A stretch of DNA of 64,000 nt from Utricularia gibba. Taxonomy: Eukaryota; Streptophyta; Magnoliopsida; Lamiales; Lentibulariaceae. Both the position numbers and the translations under genes were made by a program. The notes beneath the pieces were generated by a model. That model did not search any database. It was not told the origin of the DNA and saw nothing but the letters and a program-made list of their open reading frames with translations. The stretch lies in contig NEEC01000018.1 of assembly GCA_002189035.1 (NCBI GenBank), positions 868,001 to 932,000 on the forward strand, written 5' to 3'. The stretch's first letter is position 1; every line of letters begins with the position of its first letter. This document shows positions 1-11,694 of this stretch, piece after piece.

Positions 1-559
1 TTTCTATTTCTACAATAAAATTCTCGAAAATATTTTTCACCTTACGCTTGGGTTTGTTTGAAAAGATCATCATAAACCCAACAATTCCCTAAACAATCTT
101 CTTTAATTTTTATCGGAGATGACCATTCCTCTCGACGACGAAATAATTGCTGGCTTTTGTTTCCTCAGTTTCTTCTCTCTTTCTCCATTGGATGCAAATA
201 TAAAACAAGGAAGGAGCTGTTTCACATGGGCTTCTGGGCAATAAGGGTTTAGAATAAACAGAGGTCCATTTTGGCAATAAATTTCAAGTATTTTTTATAG
301 TTAGAACAGATTTTTGGGTTTGCTTTGAAGATTTATCAATTGGGTTTTCTTTTGGAATGATTGTTGAGAAAATTGTAGTCAATTTTCATTGGTTTCTCAT
401 TTTTTTTGGATGTTTCTTTATTAAAGAAGTGCAAACATGTTGATGAAAGTGATGCCTACGAATGAATTTGTGGAGCTACTGTGTTATTTTTTTTATTCTC
501 ATTATGAATTTTTTTGTTTCAATTCTCATTATGATAGTGCAAATATCATGAATGCAAGC

Positions 560-1972
560 AATCAAAAAAGAAAGAAAAGTGTTCTTGGTGGCAGAACTTC
601 CACCGTTTCCACAGGCATAAAAGAAAATTTTGATTGGCATGATGCTAGAGCATAGAAATGTATTTGAAACTTGCCCTAGGGGAAGTGAAAAAGGAAAATA
701 TACGAAATACATCATTTAATATAGAAGGATGGGAGAACCTTTAAAAAGGAATGAATACAGCACAAAATTATCAATTTGACATGATTCAGATCAAGAACAA
801 GTGGAATACTCTTCGAAAATACTAAGGTTGGTATAGAGGATTGACCAAAATGACTGGGATAGGTTGGGGTGATGACGGTTGTACTATCAAGATGGATGCT
901 GAGTGGTGGTATCTTCGTATTCAGGTTATTATGATTTTTTGTTGATCATTACTATCATTATTTTTATGAGTTTTGTTTTTAATAGCATACGGTTTCTTTG
1001 AGTATTGCTGGTTTTATTTATTTTTTTTTTTATTGATTTGTTTTGTTTGCTGATGATTTTGCATTCAATATTTATTGTTCTCTTTTTTTTTGCTCTAACA
1101 TTGCGAGTGGTTGGGCTTTCAAAGAATGCTGAAGCAATAAACTTGTATTTCCATTGAGGCTTCCTTTATTTCCCATTTTTTGCAACGATATGAATGTTTG
1201 TTTGTTTTCCATTTCTTGCATTAATGATAGAATTAATGGTGGATATTATATAACGGATGCTTATTATTGTAGTTATATTTTGTTTTGCTTTATTTGTTCA
1301 TTTATTTTCTATTATTCATGATATTATTTTGTTCATATAGGAAAATGCTCTTAATGCAAAATTCAAGGATATGCCTCTAATGTTTGCAGAATTATTGCAA
1401 AAGTTATTTGACCCTATTGTTGGGCATGCACCTGTTATGTTCCTAATGGTGGTTTGCAACAAAATAATTCAGAATCTGAAGAATTTGATGGTGAGAATGC
1501 ACCAACTATGAGTTTGAATGATATGGATCATATGGAGCTGCCTCAAAATGAAGACAGACAAGATCAATAATCTGCATGGACTCAAAAGCGAGCTAAGGTA
1601 AACCGCAGAAATAGTGATCGTATAGCTGCTTCTTCAGAAAGATGGGCAAAAGCTTCTGAGGCAATATCATCAGTGGTAATGAGAAAGGAAAAATTCTCTA
1701 TCGAAAATTGCATGAAGGTTTTGAATTCCACTGATAGTGTTATTGAAGGTAATGATGTGTGGCTCAAAGCTTTGGACTTGATTAAGAGTAATTCAAACCA
1801 AGAGATTTTTATGATGATCAAAAGTGATGAGGCACGTTTGCAATGGATAATGCATAGCTCATCAAGGCTTGATGGTGCTTCATCTGGAGCTTCATCTGGA
1901 GCTTCACCTGCATCTAATGGTAGGATGGGATATGACACTGATAGCTTTTATAATGATTCACTTTTTCATTAA
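560..1972 (+). pseudogene. Harbinger ORF1 remnant (MYB/SANT-like protein)
   Basis: In one frame from about 727 the translation reads GWENL, stop, then NKWNTLRKY, stop, then GLTKMTGIGW and AEWW. This is the plant MYB/SANT-like fold (Myb_DNA-bind_3) seen in Harbinger ORF1 and in L10-interacting MYB proteins. Stops near 742 and 823 interrupt it. An AT-rich stretch of about 400 bases that looks like an intron follows. Coding similarity resumes near 1340 (ENALNAKFKDMPLMFAELLQ) and runs to a stop at 1970-1972, with an in-frame break near 1570. The 3' part contains Ser/Ala-rich GASSGASSGAS repeats. In active elements ORF1 helps the transposase bind DNA and enter the nucleus; this copy cannot make a full protein. 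Confidence 0.65.
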
Positions 1973-2156
1973 TGAGTATGAGACTTTGTAGCAGTGTAAC
2001 ATTAATGTAGCTTTTCCTTTATCACTTTTGTGTCATTTTCATGTTAGAGTGATGTACCCTTTACTTGTGTTACACATCACTTGCTTCACGTGACTCTCTA
2101 GAGAGTTGTATTTCCCTCTATTTAAATGGAATTCTTGGCCTCAAGTGAAGGAAGTG

Positions 2157-3481
2157 AGCATGATGAATCAATCATCATCCTCAACAAGCCACTCGTCATC
2201 CTCCATAAAAGAAGATAGTGATGAGGAATTATCTCAGTTGCAGATGTCAATGCTTGCTAGTGGAAGGGAATTCTTCGATATTGTGGGTAACTACCATCAA
2301 CAATATCTGGTACGACAACCTGTCCATGATCGTTCAATATCAGGCTGGGCATTATTATTGACAATGTTAAATGGGGTAGACATCAGGGCATACCAAGACT
2401 TATGCATGAAGCCTTCAGTCTTTCTTAGATTTTGCAACGTGTTAGTTGATGAGTATGGCTTGAAAAAGCGACGTCATGTTACTGTAGAAGAAGAAGTTGC
2501 TATATTTTTGAAGATTATTGGAACTCGAATGGGGAATCGAAGTTTACAAGAGTTTTTTCAACGTGGCGAGACACTATTAGCACTTCACTGCATAATGTTT
2601 TAAAAGCTTGTTGTCGAATGACAGATACATGGATTAAGCCTACGAAGGATTATACACAGGTATCAACTTACATTAGAAACAAACTCGATATTATCCTTAT
2701 TTCAAGGGATGTGTTGGTGCAATCGATGCTGCCCATATAAAAGCTTGTGTGCCTGCGGATGAAAGAGTTCGTTATATTGGACGAAAAGGTGTTCCTAAAC
2801 AAAATATTCTAGCAGCATGTGATTTCAATTTATCCTTCACTTTTGTTGCTGCTGATTACGAAGGTACTTGGCATGATAGTAGAATGTTGATAGAGTGTCT
2901 ACGAAATATTGAAGACAATTTTCCCAAACCGCTTCCAGGTTTCTTTTATTGTCTGATTTATTTTGTCTATAGATACATTTATCAATTATTTTTTAAAAAA
3001 ATTGAATATCTACAAAGAATTATTATTTGGTTGACGCTGGCTTTGTCAATACTAATGGTTATATGGCTCCATATCCCCGTACACGATATCACCTCCCTAA
3101 ATGGCAACGTGCAAGGCGTATCTACAATAGACCAGAAGAGTTATTCAACCATAGGCATTCAGCATTACGTTCTATTATTGAAAGAGCATTCGGAGTTTGG
3201 AAGAAGCGTTTTCATATACTGAATGACATGCCATGCAATTTGAAATTACATCATCAAGTTCGATTAGTTGTAGCAACTATGACTATTTTCTCCGCCAAGT
3301 TAGTGCCGAAGATGATGGATCTGAGTTGAGTGTCTATGAAGATCTTAATCCATTGCTTGCAGGTGATGATGATGATCCCATTGAAGACAATGCTACTGAA
3401 TTAGAAGAATCTAGTTCAATGATGACAATTAGAGACAGGATACGTGATCAACTGTGGAGAAATCATACTAGGAGTATTTAG
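2157..3481 (+). pseudogene. PIF/Harbinger transposase, frameshifted
   Basis: This is a DDE_Tnp_4 (HARBI1-like) transposase remnant. The N-terminal part contains KPSVFLRFCNVLVDEYGL and FQRGET. The core is then split over frames. The first catalytic Asp lies in GAIDAAHIKAC near 2725, the second region is EGTWHDSRML near 2865, and the final acidic residue is in RSIIERAFGVWKKRF near 3175-3215. Frame changes are visible near 2578, 2685 and 3278. A probable short intron lies at about 2938-3015, before YYLVDAGFVNT. Each lesion looks like a one-base loss, so the protein is dead. The reading ends with an acidic tail and a stop at 3479-3481. Confidence 0.8.
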
Positions 3482-3757
3482 TTGAGTTTGGTTTGTGTTT
3501 TACTATATTGAGTTTTGTTATCTAATTATATATGTTTATCTCATTATGAACTTTATTATTAATTACTATTTGTACTCTTCAAAAATAATTTTTCCAGAAA
3601 ACTATCACATTTGAAAAATATTTCTCTATCAAGTATTGTAATTTTTTCAGAACACATCATTTCTGTTTTTAATTCTTCAAAAAAAATTTATTTCTATTTT
3701 TTATTTTTCCAAAAGTGAAAACAACATCCAAAAATTTTCCAAAACACACACCTTAAA

Positions 3758-5153
3758 GAGTTGATTACTTTTACTTTTTATTTTTACTTTTCAAAAATAA
3801 ATTTGAATAAGTAAAACCAGCTTTCAAAAATTTTCCAGAACACTGTTATAAACTCTTCTTAATCTAGGATTCAGCGATGGGGACTTCATAACTAACGGTT
3901 ATTTTAGTGGGATCTTTGGCATGAGGCCATCTAAACGTGGGCTTGACTGATTTGACCATCAAGAGGACCGCCCCCACAGTGGCTAGTAGTTTACAAAGAT
4001 TGTCAATTGTATTTTTACTTTATTTGAAAATAAAACTTCCATAAAATAAACTCAATTTTTTTCAAATTTTTAATTTTTATGTAAATAAGGTATTAAGAGG
4101 TTTGAACCCAAGCCCAACTCAACGTGATACGGTTTTTTGAAGCCTAAAGTGAACCAGTTTCCTGGAGTATAAATAGAGCTTGGGTATCCCCGGCGCCGGC
4201 GATTACGTGGCTCCACCCAGAAGTGTTTCTAGACCTCGTCTCCGCGAAAGATGTGTTCTTGTCCAGTGTTTCATTCTTCCGTGCTTCTGTAAAAATTGTG
4301 TTCCTGTTCTTTTTTGTTTCGTTTTTGGTTCTGTAAAAATCGGTTTTTGCTCGATTTCTCCTTGGCTGAATCTTCAGGTTTTGCGTTTGCTGTAATTATA
4401 TTGAGAGATTGGAAGCGATGATTATAAATAATTCCTCGTTCTGAACGCTGCGGCTTCAGCTTGACAGACTACTCTTACACCCATAGAATATGAGCTTCCA
4501 CATTTCTTTGTTACTCTTGTTGCTTTTGTTGTTGTTTTTTTTTCTTTTTTTTTTTTTACGGATTTCGCATCGCTTTCCTTGAATAAGAGAGTCACATTAG
4601 TTGAAATTTTCTCCCTTTTATTCCGGTTGTTCCAAGGAGGTGGCCTTAGATAAATGCAGCGGACTATTATGGTGCTTGTCTGCATACTTTTTGCCTCTCC
4701 TTACATTGATGTTGTGGTGAATAAAGCCTTCATTCGACTCTTTCCCATAAATGAAGGTTACGCACACCTCCCCATTTCTGATTCTTTTGAAATTTGGTTG
4801 GTTGTTGCCATTAGCTTTGTTAGAATGTGGTCATCTGCTGTGTTGTATGGTGCAGATGTTGAATAAGAAGACTGTTTGGGAATTTGGTTATGTTGATTGT
4901 TGCATGGATGAATCCAGTTTCAGATGGCGTAACAATTATATCCTCACTGAGAAGCGTATGCTGAATAGAATTTTGTTTCTCTGTAATACTTCATCATAGT
5001 TAATAAACAGCAAGATAGAGAATTGTTGACATGAAGCTTAGTCAAACCACAGAAATGAAAATCACAAGACTACAAAGAGCAACCGCAGAGGTTTGGATAG
5101 ATTACCTCAAGAGTAGAAAGGGCTGAACAAATCAACAAATAAAAGTTGTGGGT
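3758..5153. other. Spacer with a possible TATA-driven leader
   Basis: I recognise no protein gene here. A consensus TATAAATA sits at 4168-4175 on the plus strand. It is followed by a GC-richer stretch (CCCCGGCGCCGGCG at 4188-4201) that looks like a 5' leader, then T-rich sequence resembling introns. The open frames to 4999 are short and match nothing I know. This could be a non-coding transcript or a gene relic. Confidence 0.35.
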
Positions 5154-7229
5154 TCAAGGGGTGGGCAAAGATGGATTCATCATCCCAGGAACGATGCCAT
5201 TGCTAAGGCCAGCTCCATCAGGTGTCTTGGTACTTTTGGCTCTGGGGCTGCTTCCGGCGCTGCTGTTTGATAGTGAAACTAAGGCACCCCTCTGAAGGAC
5301 ACCTGTTGGGGATGCAGCCAAGTGTGGGCTGTTGTCCCTGTTGTGCTTCATGTCCAGCGAATAGGAGGGCGTGCTGTGCAGAACTTCTCCTAGAGGTCCT
5401 GCAATGGAGGGCTCCCATGATATGGGAACCCAGCTGGCTGCCTGTCTCTGATGGTGGTCAGCAGCAGTGGTTCCAATACACAACCCCATTTCCAGTTCTT
5501 GCGGTGATCTTTGAAGCTTTGAGCTTGTTGGAGATAAAGCAGAATGCAGGAAGTCAGACCCTACTGTCACAGGGATGGAAATGGAAAGCTGAGTTCTGTC
5601 AGAGTAATCTTTTGGCCAGACATCCATGAAATGCCTCAAGGAGTGATTCTCCAACTTGTTTCCTTGATCATCGACGATGTCTGAATCTCCAAACTTTTTG
5701 CAATGGATGAGGGATGAGCTCTGGTCCAATGGGTTGACCAAAGAATCGGAGGAGACTAAACCGAATTCCTGAAATGGATTCTGCTGCCTGCAGTTGGAAT
5801 AACTTTTGTCGTTATCGGGCACACTCCTGTGAAGATAGATGAAATAGTCATCAGCAACCACCGTACTGTTAAAGTTTCAAATGAATGGAGAAGCATGATT
5901 AACCTATTGAAATTGGACAAGGCATGTGTATCAGAATCAGGCTGCTGCTGCTGCAAGTTGCTGTGTTGATGGGGATGAGAGAGGCTCAAGGTGGACGCCG
6001 TGCCGGGGGCCATTGCAGTAGCTGGAGAGGTGGAAGCAACCGGTGTCGCCGGTTTCTTAGTAATGGTGGTGGCTCCAGAAGCAGCACGGCCAGATTGGCC
6101 TTCCACAGGCTTTCTTGAACGATGACGACCTCGGTTCATATGCCGCTCGCAGTACTTCTGATCAACTACGGCTTCTCTTGAGCACCGCCACTTTTTTCCA
6201 TCTGTTCTCCGGCACCGTCCTGGCTCCGGATCGGAACTAGAGAATCCTATTTGGAATGCTCCCCATCCCACTGAACCAAGTAATCCAAAGCTTAACAGTG
6301 AAGTGACCGCAAGAGTAATTAACTGATGCAAATGCCATAAAACTTACAGGGATTTGATCTCTGGGAAGAGAAGGTGGAGAAGCCAGCGGATTCAAAGGCT
6401 TTCCTGATGGGATTGAGAAGGTAGGAAGGAATAGGCACATTTGAAGTGATGTATTTATAGATCAAAGCCTGATGCTCCAACTCCATCCACTGAGAAGGAG
6501 TAAAAGGCAGTTTGAAACCAGAAAGTGTTCCAGCAGAGTAGTTCATCCCTGTGGAGGAACCAAATCAAATCCTGAAACAGTGAGTGACACAGTAGCCATA
6601 TCCAAAGTTCTAAAGCGTGTTCTCAAAAATGTGAAAGAAAGTGAAGAGCCAAAAAGGAGGATCCACAAAGACCTCAAAAGAACAAACTTAGCCACATGAC
6701 AAGACAAATCCTAGCAATGGAAGCAAATCTAAACATAAAAAGGCAACACAGTTGAAGTTGTCTTGCAACAAGAAGATAACTTTTATCATGCGAATGCTCA
6801 GGCCCTACAATTGCACCCCCAAAAGGAGAAAGCTACTAAATTTAAAAAAAGCACGCACACACAATATACTTGTTAAGTATTAGCTTACACTGGAGCGAAC
6901 CTGTGGCTCTATTTGATGTATGGAGATAATATGGAAATGGTGGCGCGGTATGCGAGTTGGGGGAGGAGAAGCTAAGCATTTGGATATGATCCTCGGAATT
7001 GTTTCTCTGCAACACAAAACAAAAAGGGAACTTTATGGAAAAAAAAAATCGAATTTTCTATCAGCACTTAACCCTGAGTATCTACCTCATTTATTAGCTC
7101 CCCTTGTGGATTCATAAACCCAGATCCAAATCCTCCCCCTTCTCCATGAGCAGCATTGCTTGAAGCTGCTGCAGTTACAGAGGTTGAGCAAACCACCAAA
7201 CTACCGAAGCCCACATCCCCCAAATCCAT
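5154..7229 (-). CDS. GRF: Growth-regulating factor (QLQ-WRC transcription factor)
   Basis: Plant transcription factor that works with GIF co-activators to promote cell proliferation in leaves and other organs. I read five exons: 7229-7086, 7006-6901, 6548-6348, 6258-5904 and 5826-5154. All have GT-AG borders and consistent phase, giving 492 residues. The start codon at 7229 opens [11 protein letters not shown]. The QLQ domain ([18 protein letters not shown]) is near residues 99-135 and mediates GIF binding. The WRC domain is near 160-203, with the Cys3-His zinc signature ([19 protein letters not shown]) and a basic nuclear signal. The C-terminal half is low complexity, rich in Ser, Pro and Gln. 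An intact miR396 site lies at the end of WRC. Length and architecture fit an intact GRF1/2-type gene; the exact paralogue is not resolved. Confidence 0.93.
6101..6121 (-). promoter_or_regulatory. miR396 target site in GRF mRNA
   Basis: On the sense (minus) strand the 21 bases encode RSRKPVE at the end of the WRC domain. The plus strand reads TTCCACAGGCTTTCTTGAAC, which matches miR396 apart from one extra G. That extra G is the bulge known for GRF targets. Post-transcriptional repression of this GRF by miR396 is therefore expected. Confidence 0.93.
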
Positions 7230-8663
7230 AAAAATAACGAAAAGGAAAAGCAGAAACTAAGATAACCGAGAGGATAAGAGAGAATCGAAATGGAGGGCTC
7301 GCGAAGCAGGGTCATTACAGGTTGTTGTTGCAGGCAGAGGAACCATCTCTTCAGGATAAATGTGATGCGGGGGCGTGTGCGCGCGTAGTTCAGGTGAGTA
7401 AAAGAGAGAATCCAGAGCCGTGTGTGAGTGATCAGTTGGGTTCTGCTTGTCAAAAAGGAAAAATAATTGGAGAGAGACAGAGAGAAGGCGAAGAAGAGAA
7501 CTCAAGAAAGGAGAAAAACCAGCGGTGTGTGTGGGTGAGTGAGAGAGACAGTGTGTGGAGGAGCGGATGCTGTCTGAAACCCTTGTGACATAACTAACCC
7601 ATCCCATCTCCCTCCCCGCAGCATCTCCAGTTGCATTCCACTACTCCCATTTTTTTATCTTCCCCAATAAAAGAAAAACATTTTATATCATTTAAATTAA
7701 TCATTTTTTTTAAAAAAAATAGAATATATAATTCCATCCCTTCCATGTACTTAATTTCCGTAATTGCTCATTGGTGCAGAATAGGGCATCAAATAGTTTT
7801 TTGACACTTCACAAGAGATGAGCCCAAAATAGTTTGTAAACCCTATTTTGAGGTATGATTCACCTCCCAATTGGAAATTGAATTCCAAAATGGGTAAGTG
7901 AGCATATCTTGCGCTATTTCATTTGTGGCCGATGCCTGAACGGATCCATTGAAAATGAGAATATATACATAATTATTATTATTGAAATTAAGGATGTGAT
8001 ATAGCATTGAACATATATGAATCCAAATATACAATAAACATATATCGTATTAGAAAATATTTTGTTTAATCAATTATTAGTAATTTATTCACTTGAGAAT
8101 TCCATTATAATTTTTGGATGTGAGATTATTTGATTTAATAATTATCACTCTTTTACGCTCCTATCAAAGCACCTCATTTCACCATATGATAGTATGAATT
8201 ATTTCGTTCAATGGATGAACCAAATTAAAATGAAGTATCATATGTTATGTAACATTTAAAATCAAGACAATGATTAATTGGGAGAATGCCAATATCTTAT
8301 TTTTTATTTCGAAAATGGCTAAGGTTATGGCACATGCCTTTCACAATGTTTAATACTGTTACAATCTCATGCCTTTTTAATATTTTTTAATTATAAATTT
8401 GATATCCTTATTTTTCATTCAATCAAATTAACTTAATGTATTATACCATTTGAAATATGTATCCAATTTTTGTTACCAAAAGAGTATTTTGACAAGATCA
8501 TATTGTAAATCAATAACATCATTTTTAATAATCGTTTCTTGAGACAAATTTATAGAAGGCTTCACAAAGTCTTGTAAGAATTCCTGGAAAGCCCGTTCGA
8601 TGTTTGGATGCGATTAACGTGATTTTTTTCTTCTCCTGACAGAAGCCACAGGTGGAAACACTA

Positions 8664-9012
8664 GACCCGTTTGGTTTGTGGGTTTAACCAAGTTTATAAA
8701 TAGTTTTAATATTTTACCAATATTTGGTATATAGGTTATTATTGAGTTTAAATTTACCCGACAAGTTTAAATAAACCCATCAATAACCCATAATATATGG
8801 ATTTATATAAACCCACCTACGAGGTGGGTTTAAGTATACCCATGTTAATTATATTAAACACTTCTTTTCTAAACTAATACCCCAAATGCATGTAATGATA
8901 AATTCAAATAATTTTAACACACGAATCAAATAGATTTCTACATGAAACCCATGAATATGAGTTTAAAGATATCCAAATAATTTATATCACCAACCCTTCA
9001 ACCAAACAGGGC
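8664..9012. mobile_element. Tourist-like MITE (349 bp)
   Basis: The terminal inverted repeats are GACCCGTTTGGTTTGTGGG on the left and, read inward from the right, GCCCTGTTTGGTTGAAGGG. Both are flanked by CTA (8661-8663 and 9013-9015). The GTTTGG core and a 3-bp target duplication fit PIF/Harbinger-derived MITEs. The interior is AT-rich and non-coding. Confidence 0.75.
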
Positions 9013-11108
9013 CTAGTAGTTTTGCTGCCAAATAGTTCTTCAGCTTGCTTGCTTTAACAAACATCTCCATTTCGGGCTGAAGATGAATCTCCCCAGTTGT
9101 TATTTCCCATGGGGCTGCGCCCTTGTTGATCTTGAAGCTTGCTTAGTTTCAAAAAGAAAAGATGTATTTAATCACAGACAATAAAAAAAAGTTCCAATAA
9201 GGAAATATGAAACGAGGCATGTGGCATAGTACAGTGACGTGCCCAGGGCAGTGTCTTTTGGAGCCTATCCTTTTGCAATAATAAACAATTAAAGTCTTAT
9301 TAATTCATAGAAGAAGGGCGCTCGTGACTCCTGTCTCTCCACAAAATGGACCTACTCAGACAAGCATCGGTAATGATTATATAAATCGCATACCCCAACC
9401 AATAAATAATAATGTTTTTAGTGTTCCGTACAGATACAAGAATCAGTTAACATTCATTTATTTGTGTGAGTGAATAATGACCCTCGCCTCGGCTTCCCCT
9501 CTACCGACACGACACACCGCAATCCATCTCCTGTTGCTTAAACCCATCCACTTCCTTTCAAACACAACAAAACTATAAAATAAATTAAAAAATAATCAAT
9601 TTTAAATCCACGAGGAGGACGAGTGTAATGCCATAACTATTGACGGTTACGTATTCCACATTGGTGAGGATGGAGAAAGGAACATGCTTAAATACAGGTG
9701 TACTCTTAATTTTTATGAAATTTTTTTCTCAAAAGAAAAGAACATAAAACTATAAAGATTGAGTGTGCAAAGCAAACAATATCATGTAAAACGAGGGTGA
9801 AGACAACAATTGTCTACATTTAAAAAAATCTTATATTGATAATATTGTATGTTTGATAAATTAGTTTCATGATACATTGAGTGTTTTATTAAACAATATA
9901 ATTTAAACAGATTAATCAAATATAATATTAATATTCAAAAGCATACAAATATGAAACAAATTCTAATCTTAACGATATAATACATGTTTATTTAAATATA
10001 AATAACTCGAATATATTAGTAATTATATTATCCTAACAAACACACCATTACAATTTTTGGGTAGGTTATATTTTCAAATCATGAAACTAAATTTAAATAG
10101 ATGTGTATTTAAACTAATATTTTAAAAATCATAGTTTAATTACAATCGAATCATTTGAAAATATAAAAAATTAAAAAAAACGAGTAATTCAATCACGATT
10201 TGAACGACAATTAATCCATTCGAACTATTGACCAACCCCATCCGTTCACGTTTTTTTTTTCTTTTTACATTTAAAAACATAGGTTTAAACACACGACATC
10301 AGCAAATTATCAAGAATGAAGTGGCATTTTGAGAATTCTACGTATGGATCGGGTCGGGTTGACATGACACCTCATGAAAAAGATACAACAGACAGCTGTA
10401 CTTTGTATGCCACGTCAGGTCGTGTCTATGTCCAATGTTTTCATCAACTCATTTTTCGGCTTACTAATTACTTTTAATAAAAGTATGATTATTATAAAAA
10501 CATGACTTAATATTAAAAAACACATAAAATAAAATGTATATCCTCCCAAGTTCATACCTCAGCCTTAGATTTTATTTGAAACAATTTATGTTTTAAAATA
10601 ATTTTATTATTCAAATACGAGTAATTTATATTATAAAAAAACTTTAAAATATTTCTCCCTTTTAACAAGAAAAAATCTCTTCTTCTAATTTTCAAAAAAT
10701 ATTTCTCGACAAATTAGTATTAATAAGTTGTATCTTTCAAATCGTTTCGAAACAGGCTTTGAGCAGATGAAGTACGCACACCCCCTATTTTAATTGAATT
10801 ATTTTTGTATTAAATAAAAATATTTAGGTGAGGTGTCCGTCCGGATGGAGCTGGGGACACTTGGGGTTGGGAACCCGTGTCCTGGTTCTGTGCATTTCTC
10901 TTCTACGCCATTGGTTCACCTCCTCTGGTTTCCTCTCTTTATTGCAATGTCTTCCATCCGTACGGATTCCATTTTAAAAGCCAATAAAAACAATTAATAT
11001 TCATTTTTTAAATGATATGTTTGACCGGTCAACACGGATCTTGCTGTCATCTTTATCAAGTTGCCACTAAGAAATCTCGTGACGATTTCGATTTCTCGTG
11101 TCACGCAC

Positions 11109-11199
11109 CACGTGGCGGCAACAACATGAACCCCCACATTTTTAAATCATATGCATTATTAAATGACCATGCCACCCTCACGTGACCTGTTGCCACGTG
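11109..11199. promoter_or_regulatory. Cluster of three G-boxes (CACGTG)
   Basis: CACGTG palindromes occur at 11109-11114, 11179-11184 and 11194-11199. G-boxes bind bHLH and bZIP factors. The cluster is about 3.9 kb upstream of the GRF start and about 0.5 kb beyond the 3' end of the next gene, so its target is unclear. Confidence 0.5.
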
Positions 11200-11694
11200 C
11201 CATCGCAATTGTGTACCAAGTACCCCCGAATGCACGCAACGGGCCCAGCCCAAGAAGGAAAAAAAAAAATAAAAGCACTTTGGTGAGCCCAACGTGTTTC
11301 GCCATTCTTTTTTTTCATTAAAAAATATGCTTTTAAATAATTTATTTTTTTGAAATGAGTTTTTTAAACATTTATTTTCAAATAATTAATTTTTCAAACG
11401 TTTTTTTTATATGATATAAGTGGTATTCAAAAGTTTAATCAACAAGAATAAATCAAATATTTAGAAAAATAAATCAAATTATTTTGAAAAAAATCTTTAG
11501 AAAATAACAATAAATTATTATTCTTTAAAAATAATGACATATTTTTAAATGTAAAAGGAAGATATACTTTTGATCATATTTTATAAATATTATCCAATAA
11601 TAAATATACACATAAAATATCATATCATTCATATTGATTAATAAAATATAATTATTTTTTAAGAAAACCATAAAAAAATAATGACTTGTAGCAC

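Larger units (their letters stand above)
1..3757 (+). mobile_element. Decayed PIF/Harbinger DNA transposon
   Basis: The stretch carries the two-gene layout of plant PIF/Harbinger elements: a MYB/SANT-like ORF1 followed by a DDE transposase, both on the plus strand. Both ORFs are broken by stops and frameshifts, so the copy is not autonomous. The right end is probably near 3756, where TTTTCCAAAACACACACC is followed by TTA, the usual target-site triplet of this superfamily. I could not find a matching left terminal repeat. A GGGTTTGTTTGAAAAG stretch near 50-65 is only loosely similar, so the left end may lie before the window. The right subterminal region (3590-3845) holds repeated TTTTCCA-type motifs. 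Confidence 0.75.
7600..11694. other. Long AT-rich spacer upstream of GRF
   Basis: About 4 kb without a supportable gene. It holds a MITE at 8664-9012 and three CACGTG G-boxes at 11109-11199. The rest is AT-rich simple sequence. It lies upstream of the minus-strand GRF gene, so it may contain distal control elements, but only the G-boxes are recognisable. Confidence 0.6.

Noticed and set aside
6101-6121. Near-perfect miR396 sequence on the plus strand, as if a MIR396 gene
   Set aside because: It lies inside the coding sequence for RSRKPVE at the end of the WRC domain and carries the known target bulge; there is no matching hairpin arm nearby. It is the target, not the microRNA gene.
5756-6331. 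191-codon frame read as a separate WRC protein
   Set aside because: It is GRF exon 4 extended into the introns on both sides; splice borders at 6258 and 5904 join it in phase to the other GRF exons.
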